Shown: positions 50,300 to 58,079, counted from the stretch's first letter. The stretch: DNA of 64,000 nt from Streptantibioticus cattleyicolor NRRL 8057 = DSM 46488 (GCF_000240165.1 NC_017585.1:744001-808000); one strand, 5' to 3'. Translations and numbers: made by a program. The notes: generated from the sequence alone by a model not told the origin.

Positions 50300-51130
50300 G
50301 GGTGCGCGCGGGCGTGGCTTGGTTGCTTGGGAGGAGGGTTGGCGGGGCGGGCTGGTGGGTGGGGTCGTGGGTTCGTGGGTCGTGGGTTAGTGGGGTCATG
50401 GGTTGGGTTCGGTTGGTTTGGGCGGGTGTGAGGGGTGGATGCGTGGGTGGGTGTGCTGAGTGGGGGTGCGCGTCCGGCGCCTTTGGTGAGGCCAATGTCG
50501 TTGTGGGTGCGGCTGGGGTGAGTGCTGGCGGGGCGGAGTGGTCGGAGGGGCCGGCTTCGATCCGGGTTGCGGTCGGGCGGATGGGGTGGGTGGTTCGAAG
50601 TGAGGTCTGGCTGAGGCGCGGGGGCGACGGTGAGCGCGGGGTGGGTTCGCTGATGGCGTGATCGAGGGTTGGGTGGTCCGATCGTGTGCGCGGTGGTGCG
50701 GTGGTGCGGTGGTGCGGTGGTGCGGTGGTCCGTGGGTGGGTTCGGCGGTTGGACCGGGGGTGGGTTCGGACGTGGGTGGGTGCGTTGGATCGGTGGGTGG
50801 AGTGTGGGTGGGTGCGTGAGCGCGTGGGTGTGTTGGACCGGTGGTTCGGCGGTTCGGCGGTTCGATCGTGGGTTGGTGAGTTGGGGTGTGAGTTTGCGGG
50901 TTGGTGGGTGTGCGGGGTTGTTCGTTCGGTGGTTTGGGCGTTCGCGGGTGGGATGGTGTGTGGGTGCGTTGGACGGATCGTTCGTGTGGTGGGTAGTGCG
51001 TTGGTTCGGTGGTGCGTGTGTTGGCTGGAGTGTGGGTTAGCGCGAGCGATCGTTAGTTGGTTCGTTTGTTTGCGGGAGCGTAAGTGAGAGTGTTGGTTTT
51101 GTTGTTTGGTGTGGCGTAAGTTTCGTCGTT
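50300..51130. other. gene-free, strongly G+T-biased segment
   Basis: About 830 bases in which the plus strand is almost only G and T. In 50341-50400 there are 7 C and 2 A in 60 bases; in 50701-50760 there are 9 C and 1 A. It is made of irregular repeats such as GTGGTGCG and GTGGGTTCG, including four GTGGTGCG-like units in a row near 50695-50730. No reading frame looks like a real protein. It lies between parA1 and iteron array 2 and may be an origin-associated or R-loop-prone region. Confidence 0.8.
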
Positions 51131-51131
51131 C

Positions 51132-51424
51132 GTTGCAGCGTTGCAGGTTACGTAGTTGTAGTCGTAGCTCATTGCGTTGTATTGGTCGTTGTGCTTTCCG
51201 TTGCTATTTACGTTGCAGCCATCGTTGTGTCTCTCGTTGCAGGCGCGGAGGCTCGGCGGCCGTCCTGTTGTTGTAGCTTTCGTTGCATCCATCGTTGCAG
51301 CGATTAATGCTGGGCTGTCGGCGCGGAGCGTGCGGTGCTGTGTTGGGCGGTCGGGCCGCTCCAGGTTTGTAGCTGGCAGAGGCTCATCGTTGTACCCTTC
51401 GTTGCAGCGAGTGTTGTATGCCCA
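51132..51424. repeat. second GTTGYA iteron region (array 2), several 12-bp-phased blocks
   Basis: GTTGCA/GTTGTA or one-mismatch forms begin at 51176, 51188, 51200, 51212, 51224 and 51236 (12-bp steps). Further blocks are at 51270, 51282 and 51294, and at 51389, 51401 and 51413. Extra hexamers are at 51132, 51140 and 51155. Blocks are out of phase with each other. Same motif and same 12-bp spacing as array 1 on the other side of parA1-parB1. Confidence 0.9.
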
Positions 51425-51525
51425 GGTCAACACGGTTTCGCCGTTCAGGTCGGCTCTTGAGATTGACGTGAAGGGGTTGTCGGCCGTCGGAGGGCGCTCA
51501 GGACGGGCGCGTTCCACGGCTTGCC

Positions 51526-51629
51526 TCAGTGCGGATGTCCTGACGCCCGTCGCATGCCGTCGTTGCCGGCTGGTGGTTGAGCGGGGGTAGGGACGTTGCC
51601 CGAAGAGGCTCGCCGCGGTGCACCCTGAG
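51526..51629 (-). pseudogene. displaced 3' end of the MFS exporter gene
   Basis: When the IS element and one copy of its 3-bp target duplication are removed, the MFS frame ending ATVFLAR continues without a break into TQGAPRRASSGNVPTPAQPP and stops at 51526, giving a 427-residue protein. These 104 bases are therefore the severed C-terminus. Confidence 0.8.
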
Positions 51630-51703
51630 TTCTGAGCTGCACTGATCTTCGTGGAGTCCTTGAAGCCTGGGTTACGATCCAGGCGTAAGGAGAACCACCT
51701 GCA

Positions 51704-52015
51704 GTGCCAGCACCACGTAAGTACCCCGATGAACTCCGCGAGCGCGCCGTCCGCGAGGTCCGCTCGACCGGCCGCCCAGTGACGCATGTCGCCCGCGACC
51801 TCGGCATCCACAAGGAGGCCCTGCGGTCATGGGTTCGCCAGGCCGAGGCCGACGCCGGCGAGCGCGACGACCGCCTGACCAGCTCCGAGCTGGAGGAGCT
51901 GAAGCAACTCCGGAAAGAGAATGCCGAGTTGAGGCGGGCCAACGAGATTCTCAAGGCCGCCAGCGTGTTTTTTGCCCAGGAGATCGACCGTCCCCGGACG
52001 AGGCCGAGCAGGTGA
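51704..52015 (+). CDS. IS3-family transposase OrfA
   Basis: 103 residues. The HTH (YPDELRERAVREVRSTGRPVTHVARDLGIHKEALRSWVRQ) and the leucine-zipper-like helix (LEELKQLRKENAELRRANEILKAASVFFA) are typical of IS3 OrfA. A T6 run at 51968-51973 lies in the overlap. A -1 slip there joins OrfA to OrfB and yields the full OrfAB transposase. Confidence 0.95.
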   Translation: MPAPRKYPDELRERAVREVRSTGRPVTHVARDLGIHKEALRSWVRQAEADAGERDDRLTSSELEELKQLRKENAELRRANEILKAASVFFAQEIDRPRTRPSR

Positions 52016-52896
52016 TCGACCACCTGCGAGACAAGGGCCTCGGGGTCGATCCCGTCTGCCGGGTGCTGGGCTTGTCTCCCTCGACGTACTTCGCGCGCAA
52101 GACGCGACCGAAGTCCGCCCGCCGGTTGCGTGATGAAGAGCTGATTCCGCTGGTCACAGCCGCGTGGGAGGACTCCGGCCGCACCTACGGCGCCCGCCGG
52201 GTCACCCGCGCGCTGGTCCGCGCCGGCCACGCGGTGGCCCGCTGCACGGTCGAGCGGCTGATGCGGGAGCTCGGGATCGAGGGCGTCATCCGCGGGCAAC
52301 GTCGTCGCACCACGGTCCCCGAGCCGACCGCGCCGCGTCCGCCGGATCTGGTCAACCGGCGGTTCACCGCCGAGCGGCCGAACCAGCTGTGGTTGGCGGA
52401 CCTGACCTACATCCGCACGTGGTCGGGCTGGGTCTACGTGGCGTTCGTCCTGGACGCGTACTCCCGCCGGATCGTGGGCTGGCAGGCCGCCACCCACATG
52501 CGCACGGACCTGCCGCTGGACGCACTGGAGATGGCGCTGTGGCGGCAGCAGATCAAGAAGGACGCCGGCCTCATTCATCACAGCGACCGCGGGTCGCAAT
52601 ACGTGTCCATTCGCTATACGGAGCGATTGGCCGAGGCCGGCGCCTCCGCGTCCGTGGGCTCCGTCGCCGATTCGTACGACAACGCGATGGCCGAGGCCTT
52701 GAATGGCACATTCAAGGCCGAACTGATCGAGCATCAGGGCCCGTGGCGGGACTTCGACGAAGTCGAGCGGGCCGTCTTCCAGTGGGTCGCGTGGTACAAC
52801 GGTGAACGACTCCACTCCGCCCTCGGCTACCTGCCACCCGACGAGTACGAACAGGCGTACTGGGCGAGACCGGAGCAAGTCCCACAGACCGCTTGA
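52012..52896 (+). CDS. IS3-family transposase OrfB (DDE integrase domain)
   Basis: 294 residues from the GTG at 52012; the natural product is likely the OrfAB frameshift fusion. An N-terminal HTH_21 region (DEELIPLVTAAWEDSGRTYGARRV) is followed by the integrase core with QLWLADLTYIRTW (first Asp), HHSDRGSQYVSI (second Asp) and DNAMAEALNGTFKAELI (Glu). All three catalytic residues are present. Confidence 0.95.
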   Translation: MIDHLRDKGLGVDPVCRVLGLSPSTYFARKTRPKSARRLRDEELIPLVTAAWEDSGRTYGARRVTRALVRAGHAVARCTVERLMRELGIEGVIRGQRRRTTVPEPTAPRPPDLVNRRFTAERPNQLWLADLTYIRTWSGWVYVAFVLDAYSRRIVGWQAATHMRTDLPLDALEMALWRQQIKKDAGLIHHSDRGSQYVSIRYTERLAEAGASASVGSVADSYDNAMAEALNGTFKAELIEHQGPWRDFDEVERAVFQWVAWYNGERLHSALGYLPPDEYEQAYWARPEQVPQTA

Positions 52897-54115
52897 TCAC
52901 ACGATCGCGGACTCTACGAAAGTCGGGGCAGCTCATTCTGGCCAGGAAGACAGTGGCGGCCAGGGCGAGGACGCCGGCCACGCAGAGCTGTACTCGGTAG
53001 TCGAGGAGCGCGACCATGCCTGTCCCCAACAGCAGGGCGAGGCCGGTCGGGGCGAACATGAGGGTGTTGGCAGTGGCCGTGACCCGGCCCAGGAGTTCGT
53101 TGGGCGTTTGCCGTTGCAGCGCGGTCACCGATGCGACGAGGGGGCAGGGAAGTCCCAGCCCTATGGCTACGTGTCCGATGAGGACCACTGGCAGCCACGG
53201 TGTCGTGCGGGCCAGGATGCCGATGGCGAAGACGGACAGGCCCGCTGCGGCGAAGACCCGCTCGGGTATGCGCCGGAGGAACGCTCCTGCGGCGATCCCG
53301 ATGAGAACGGAACCGAGCCCTTGCGCCCACAACAGCGCTCCGGCAAACGTTGGCGGGCGGTGCAACCCGGTGTCCAGGAGCGCGAACGTCGCCGTGCTGC
53401 TGAGGCTGGAGGCCGCCATCGCCGTTCCGCCCGCGACCACCAGCTTCCGTAGGAGGCGTTGACGCCACAGAAAGCGACCTCCCGCGACGGCGTCCTTTCG
53501 CCACGATCCGTTCTGGCGAAGCTTCGGGGCCGGCTCCCGCCTTCGTACCCGGACGCATACGAACGCCGCCGCGGCGAAGAGGAAGGTGATGGAGTCCAGC
53601 AGCGCGACGGCGGAGCCGCCCAGCGCGCTGAAGAGTCCGGCCCCGGCCAGCGGGGCCAGGAGCTTCATGCTCTCCACTGCGGTACGCACCAAGCCGTTGA
53701 GGTCACCTCGCAGCTCGTCGGGGACAGCGGAGGTCATAAGTGCCGTCTCGGCCGACTCGGTAAGTACGGCACCTGTACCCACCAAGATCAGTACGGCGAA
53801 GAGCAACCAGATCTGCCGGCTCGAGTGAAGCACCAACGGTGTGGTCAGCGCGGCGGCCAGGGCCAGATTGGTGCCGACGAGCAATCGCCGTCGTGGAAAC
53901 CGGTCCGCCACCGCACCGATCAACGGCCCGGTCAGCGTGGGAAACCAGACGCAGAAGCCGGTGAAGGCGGCCAGACTGTCGGAGCCGCTGAGCGCCTTCA
54001 CCCAGATTCCGGCGGCCAACGACATCGCCGAGTCGCCGAATCCGGAGACCACCACCCCGCCCAAGTAGAACGCCGCATCGCGGTTTCGCAAGACCCGCAC
54101 CACGCCCCAGGCCAT
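52712..54115 (-). CDS. MFS exporter (enterobactin-exporter type), C-terminus replaced by IS sequence
   Basis: The frame gives 467 residues, but only the part from 54115 to 52936 (about 393 residues) is native. It has twelve predicted helices and the MFS motif GPLIGAVADRFPRRRLLVGTNL. From 52935 the frame reads backward through the IS3 element. The ancestral end lies at 51526. As the lost piece is only the post-helix tail, the protein could still work. It is divergent from an ArsR-type regulator across a perfect 10-bp inverted repeat, so export is likely induced by a ligand of that regulator. Confidence 0.88.
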   Translation of the reverse strand: MAWGVVRVLRNRDAAFYLGGVVVSGFGDSAMSLAAGIWVKALSGSDSLAAFTGFCVWFPTLTGPLIGAVADRFPRRRLLVGTNLALAAALTTPLVLHSSRQIWLLFAVLILVGTGAVLTESAETALMTSAVPDELRGDLNGLVRTAVESMKLLAPLAGAGLFSALGGSAVALLDSITFLFAAAAFVCVRVRRREPAPKLRQNGSWRKDAVAGGRFLWRQRLLRKLVVAGGTAMAASSLSSTATFALLDTGLHRPPTFAGALLWAQGLGSVLIGIAAGAFLRRIPERVFAAAGLSVFAIGILARTTPWLPVVLIGHVAIGLGLPCPLVASVTALQRQTPNELLGRVTATANTLMFAPTGLALLLGTGMVALLDYRVQLCVAGVLALAATVFLARMSCPDFRRVRDRVIKRSVGLAPVSPSTPVRTRRVAGSRGRSGVVHRCTTRPTGRRPARLRRSPATGPDARSVRP

Positions 54116-54147
54116 CCCCTCACCACCCCCTTCGCGGTGGCGTCACA

Positions 54148-54175
54148 CTACCTCCAACGATTTGCTTGGAGGTAG
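54148..54175. promoter_or_regulatory. operator: perfect 10-bp inverted repeat CTACCTCCAA / TTGGAGGTAG
   Basis: Arms at 54148-54157 and 54166-54175 with an 8-bp spacer, midway between the divergent MFS and ArsR-like genes. Size and position fit a site for the winged-helix regulator encoded at 54196. Confidence 0.8.
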
Positions 54176-54195
54176 CCCTCCCGCTCGACCACGTC

Positions 54196-54750
54196 ATGCG
54201 CTTAACTGACGCCGTGAGCGACACCGACCCCGTACTCCGAGCCCTCGCCCACCCTCTGCGGCTGCGCATGCTGACCCTCCTGTGGCCAGGGCCGATGTCC
54301 GCCGCCGAACTCGCACGCGAACTCGACATCTCCCACGCGCTGGCCAGCCAGCATCTACGGCGACTCGACGCGGTCGGCCTGGTCGAACTCGTCGAGGAAC
54401 GGATGCGGCGGGGCGGACGGGAGCGCCGCTACCGAACCGTTCACGGCTCGCCACTCTCCGACCAGACCGAGGGCGCGCCGCTACTGGCCGAGACCCTCGC
54501 CCACACCCTGCGCCAACGTGCCGCCCGCCGCGCCCCGCACAGCGCCGGCGTCACCGTCGACGCCGAACTCTGGCTCGACCCCGAGACCTGGGACGCCGCA
54601 CGGCAACGCCTCGCCGACCTCGCCGCCGACCTCCACGAAGCCGCGCGCCCGCCTCGTACACCGGGGACGGTACCGATCGGCCTGAGCATGATGGCGTTCC
54701 GGATGCGGGACGAACCGTCCGAGACGCGGAGCGAAGCAGAGCTGACATGA
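54196..54750 (+). CDS. ArsR-like winged-helix regulator (HTH_20)
   Basis: About 184 residues. VLRALAHPLRLRMLTLLWPGPMSAAELARELDISHALASQHLRRLDAVGLVEL is an ArsR/HTH_20 DNA-binding domain. The C-terminal part (AELWLDPETWDAARQRLADLAADLHEAARPP) matches regulators that pair with MFS exporters. The start is set at the ATG at 54196, as an upstream TTG at 54166 falls inside the operator. A GTG at 54214 is also possible. Confidence 0.88.
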   Translation: MRLTDAVSDTDPVLRALAHPLRLRMLTLLWPGPMSAAELARELDISHALASQHLRRLDAVGLVELVEERMRRGGRERRYRTVHGSPLSDQTEGAPLLAETLAHTLRQRAARRAPHSAGVTVDAELWLDPETWDAARQRLADLAADLHEAARPPRTPGTVPIGLSMMAFRMRDEPSETRSEAELT

Positions 54751-54978
54751 CGGAAGGCGGGATCCGGCATGGCGGAGAGCTGGTCCCGGTACGACGGAAT
54801 GTCGGTCCCGACGTGACGGAGGTCCGTTCCGGCACGACGAGGGATGGGCCCCGGCATGACGGAGGGTCGCTTCCGGCACCCGACGAAAGCCGGGCCTCAG
54901 CATGACGAAACGTCCCGGCATGACGAGGGATCCCCGGCATGACAAGGGTCCCGGCACGACGAAGGGCGGGACGCCAAC
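54747..54978. repeat. degenerate tandem repeats, about 17-24 bp units
   Basis: About ten units of the pattern AYGACGRAGG...CCGGC follow the ArsR stop directly. Examples begin at 54748, 54770, 54836, 54856, 54901, 54919 and 54938. Units vary in length and middle sequence. No open frame in it looks real. Confidence 0.65.
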
Positions 54979-55012
54979 CCACTGGCATCCCGCCCCACCA
55001 CTCACGGCCAAC

Positions 55013-55029
55013 CCATAACCCGGTTATGG
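55013..55029. repeat. ParB2-type palindrome, site 1 (central C)
   Basis: ATAACCCGGTTAT at 55015-55027, extended to a 17-bp palindrome CCATAACCCGGTTATGG. It lies 18 bases beyond the parB2 stop. Confidence 0.9.
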
Positions 55030-55046
55030 CCCGACCGCCTGCACCC

Positions 55047-56237
55047 CTATTCGTCCAACGCGTCGATCAGCGCCTCTGCCAACGCCTGCGACTCCTCACG
55101 ATCCAGCACCTCCAGGATCGCCTTGGCGAACGCCGGGATGTCATGCCAATCGGCCATGGTCAGCGCCGCCCCCCGCCGCTCGCGCTGCGCCGGCACCTCT
55201 GCCGCCACGTCGTCGTACGGCTCACCTTGCTCGTCCTCGCCGCACTGCTCGAACTCCTCGGCCCTTGGCGACTGCGCCGCCGTCCCCGTGGCCGCGCCGG
55301 AATCCGCCCACTCCCCGACACTCGCCGACGACCTCATGACGCCCTCACTCATAACCGGGTTATAGGTCGCCGAGTCGTCCTGCCCCATAACCGGGTTATA
55401 AATCGGGGCTTCTCCGTGGGTCCCCTGCGTTCCCGGTCGCTGCTGAACGGAACGGTAAGCGGCCAGCGTCGCCATGGCCATGTCGCTGCTATGCGCATGC
55501 TCGTCCTCGGGAACCGAGGGGGCAACAGCCAGCGCGGGCGTCACGGGCTCCGGGGGCGTCGGCGGTTCCAGGCTGCGCTGGTACGCGTCGACCTGGTCCT
55601 CGGTCGGCATGCGGGCGAAGGCGCGAGCGTCCTTCACCCCGAGTACGCCGGTGACGACGAGTTCCTGAAGCTCCGGTACGAGCTTGCGCAGCAGGAGCAT
55701 CTGGGAGATGTACGGCTGCGTGCGGCCGATCGCCTTGGCGACCTTCGCCTGCGACAGGCCCTTGCCGATCGGCGGCTTCTCCGTCAGCCGGTACAGCGCT
55801 TCGGCCTGCTGGATGGGGTTGAGATTCTGCCGCAGCCCGTTCTCGGCGAGAGCCCAGAGCAGCGGATCACGTGCGCCGGCGTCATCGATGAACCCCGGCA
55901 CGTCCGTCCGCTTGGCGATCCTCGCCGCGTGGACCCGGCGGTGGCCGGCGAGCAGAACGTACTTGGCGTCGGCGATGACGGCCCGGTGCTCGGGGTGGTG
56001 CCTCAGAAACGCTTCCGCGTTGCATACGGAGATCGGGCTCGTCACGCCGATCTCCGAAATGCTCTCGACGAGGCTGCGGAACTCATCGTCGCTCTCGTCG
56101 ATCTCGCCGCGCGGGTTCTCCGGATTGTCGGTGATCTCGGCGAGGGGAAGGTGGACGTCGGACTTGGGCGGCGCTTCGGTCGCCTCCTCCAGCGGCTCGC
56201 CGTCGAGCATGTCGGCGAGATTGACGCGGCGGCTCAC
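55047..56237 (-). CDS. parB: ParB/Spo0J-family partition protein (parB2)
   Basis: 396 residues from a GTG whose bases overlap the parA2 stop (GTGA). The N-terminal ParB domain includes LPLAEITDNPENPRGEID, SISEIGVTSPISV and KYVLLAGHRRVHAARIAKRTDVP (the GERR-type box, here GHRR). The HTH follows: LSQAKVAKAIGRTQPYISQMLLLRKLVPELQELVV. The C-terminal 150 residues are acidic and end in a short helix that may dimerise. Residues about 280-284 and 292-296 are both YNPVM, encoded by two copies of the 13-bp palindrome thought to be its own binding site. Confidence 0.93.
   Translation of the reverse strand: MSRRVNLADMLDGEPLEEATEAPPKSDVHLPLAEITDNPENPRGEIDESDDEFRSLVESISEIGVTSPISVCNAEAFLRHHPEHRAVIADAKYVLLAGHRRVHAARIAKRTDVPGFIDDAGARDPLLWALAENGLRQNLNPIQQAEALYRLTEKPPIGKGLSQAKVAKAIGRTQPYISQMLLLRKLVPELQELVVTGVLGVKDARAFARMPTEDQVDAYQRSLEPPTPPEPVTPALAVAPSVPEDEHAHSSDMAMATLAAYRSVQQRPGTQGTHGEAPIYNPVMGQDDSATYNPVMSEGVMRSSASVGEWADSGAATGTAAQSPRAEEFEQCGEDEQGEPYDDVAAEVPAQRERRGAALTMADWHDIPAFAKAILEVLDREESQALAEALIDALDE
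55351..55363. repeat. ParB2-type palindrome, site 2 (inside parB2)
   Basis: ATAACCGGGTTAT, central G. Read on the minus strand in frame it encodes YNPVM of ParB2. Confidence 0.92.
55387..55399. repeat. ParB2-type palindrome, site 3 (inside parB2)
   Basis: ATAACCGGGTTAT, central G, 36 bp from site 2 (12 codons), encoding the second YNPVM in the same frame. Confidence 0.92.
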
Positions 56238-56950
56238 TGCGAAGCTCCGTTCAGCGCGATCTCCAGCGCCAGCTTGTCGAAGTCCTGGCGTCCCTGCAGC
56301 GCGACCCGGTTGGCCGGGTACTGGGTGACGACGACACCCTCGGCGGACGCCCGGGCATGCAGCTTGTAGTGGCGGATCACCGTACGGGCCAGGTGACCGC
56401 AGCTCTTCTCCACGAACTCCTGCGTCTGCTTCAGGTCCACGTCCCCGTCGCGCGGATCCCAGTTGTTGATGACCACGGTGTACGGCAACTTCCGCGGTTC
56501 GACCACCCGCTTGATGGTCCGCAGGGTCGGCTTGAAGCCGAGAGGCTCGGGCTCGATCGGCAGGATCACGGAGTCCGCGTTGTCGAGCACGGCCCGCAGG
56601 ATCTCCGCGGCCCTGCCGTCCCCGAGCGGATCCGCTGACGAGTCGTCCTCTGACAGGTCCAGCCAACCCGGGGTGTCCACGAAGATGTGACGCACCCCCT
56701 TGACCTTGCTCAGCCGATTCAGACCGTCGAGGTCCTTGTGGGCCTGAGTGAAGAGGAACGGGAGTTCATCGCCCACGCGATCGGCCCACCAGGAGGTGGA
56801 GCCCTGCGGGTCGACCGAGACGGCGAGGACCGACGGGGTGCCGTCCGGCTGGGTGCCGATTGCTTCGGCGGTCACGGCGGCGAGATTCACGGTCAGCGTG
56901 GACTTGCCCACGCCGCCCTTCTGGTTCAGGACAACATGCACGTGTGCCAT
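56234..56950 (-). CDS. parA: ParA-family partition ATPase (parA2)
   Basis: 238 residues. Walker A is NQKGGVGKSTLTVNLAAV, the A' Asp is in LAVSVDPQGSTSWW, and Walker B is VRHIFVDTPGWLDL. It lacks an N-terminal DNA-binding domain. Only distantly similar to parA1. It forms a translationally coupled operon with parB2, whose promoter region carries the most extended copy of the 13-bp palindrome, consistent with autoregulation by ParB2. Confidence 0.94.
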   Translation of the reverse strand: MAHVHVVLNQKGGVGKSTLTVNLAAVTAEAIGTQPDGTPSVLAVSVDPQGSTSWWADRVGDELPFLFTQAHKDLDGLNRLSKVKGVRHIFVDTPGWLDLSEDDSSADPLGDGRAAEILRAVLDNADSVILPIEPEPLGFKPTLRTIKRVVEPRKLPYTVVINNWDPRDGDVDLKQTQEFVEKSCGHLARTVIRHYKLHARASAEGVVVTQYPANRVALQGRQDFDKLALEIALNGASQ

Positions 56951-57050
56951 GGGTTCCGTCTACTTCCCAATGGTGCTGGTACTTCGGACGCACACAGCAT
57001 TCCAGATGATCGCTTCTGACCTGGAATCGCCTCGCTGTCATATGCCGTGA

Positions 57051-57071
57051 CCCATAACCCGGTTATGGGTG
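57051..57071. repeat. ParB2-type palindrome, site 4, parA2 promoter (perfect 21-bp)
   Basis: The 13-bp core at 57055-57067 (central C) is extended by four matching bases on each side, making the longest palindrome of the set. It lies 101 bases upstream of the parA2 ATG. Confidence 0.92.
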
Positions 57072-57929
57072 GGAGGTGCGTCGCGTACCTGGCGGTTGCC
57101 TTCGGGGGTCGGGTTGTGGCCGGTGGCTCCGTGCGTGTCTGGCGGCGTGTTCGCGTTGGCTGCCGCGGTGTTCGGGGGCGCCTCGTGGGGGAGGGGGCGG
57201 GGTGCGCCCATGCAGGTCTTGAGGCGAAGTTACCTGCTGCGGCGTCGTCGCGTCCGATCGCGGACGTCTGTCGATGTGCTTGCGGCTGTCTGCTCCGCCG
57301 CTCCGCTTGCGGTGGGTGGTGACCGTCGCGGTGGTTGAGGAACATAGACGGGGCGTGCTGGCAACGTGGTGTGGTGGTGTGCGGTGTGGGTGGTCGGCGA
57401 GAGCTGGGCAGTGGGTGCCGTGTGTGCTGCCGCTGCTGCGTGGTGCGTGCCGCAGGTACACGCTTCGTACAGCGGACCGCGTACCGGGTGCTGTCCTCCG
57501 CATTTCCGCCGCTTTCCTGGCAACCAAGCTGCTGACGTTTCAGGCTGAGTCGGGCGGGGCCCGTTGAGGAGGGGCGGGCCGGGTAACCAGCCCGGGCCGT
57601 GGACACCTGACGCCCGTGCCGCCGGTCGACGAGTCGGCCGACGGCCGAGGTGGCGGCGGCTCCGGTGGCTCAGTGGCTGACTTGGTACGACCGGCGCGTC
57701 GAGTACGGCTTCCTGATCACTGTGCTCACGATGCCTCCGCATCGGTGTCGGTAGGGTCGTTGCTCGTGGCGGGTGAGGCCTTCGGCGAGTGATGCTGAGG
57801 GGAGGCGGGAGCTAGTGAACTGGTCAGTGGACCCTGGGAGGAACTGTCGAGGGCGGAGGGATGGAACTGGGGGAGGACACGGGGGCGATGGGGACAATGA
57901 GTGAGGGTAGGGTCGGCCGGGGGTCGGCC

Positions 57930-57942
57930 ATAACCCGGTTAT
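57930..57942. repeat. ParB2-type palindrome, site 5
   Basis: ATAACCCGGTTAT, central C, in the gene-poor stretch; flanks GGCC and AGGT are identical to site 7. Confidence 0.92.
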
Positions 57943-58066
57943 AGGTAGCCGGGGAACAGGTTGGCCGCCGAGGTGGCGCCGGAGGTCGCCTGGCCGACCA
58001 GTGCGGTCAGCGGTGGTGGGTACGAGAGTTCGGATGGTTCCGGGGGCTGAGGGCGGGGCGGTGGAT

Positions 58067-58079
58067 ATAACCGGGTTAT
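58067..58079. repeat. ParB2-type palindrome, site 6
   Basis: ATAACCGGGTTAT, central G, 137 bp from site 5. Confidence 0.92.

Larger units (their letters stand above)
51633..52935. mobile_element. IS3-family insertion sequence, complete
   Basis: 1,303 bp. Imperfect terminal inverted repeats of about 27 bp begin TGAGCTGC at 51633 and end GCAGCTCA at 52935; inner halves share TTCGTRGAGTCC. Flanks are both TTC (51630-51632 and 52936-52938), a 3-bp target duplication typical of IS3. It carries overlapping orfA and orfB. Both ends, the duplication and both frames are intact, so it may be active and is probably recent. Confidence 0.95.

Noticed and set aside
50302-51087. Three overlapping Gly/Val/Trp/Arg-rich plus-strand frames of 119-133 residues
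   Set aside because: They come from the G+T-biased composition; no codon pattern, ribosome binding site or known domain supports them.
57047-57567. Short plus-strand ORFs (60-97 residues) upstream of parA2
   Set aside because: They overlap each other in several frames, carry Trp/Cys/Arg-rich shadow translations, and one begins inside the 21-bp palindrome.
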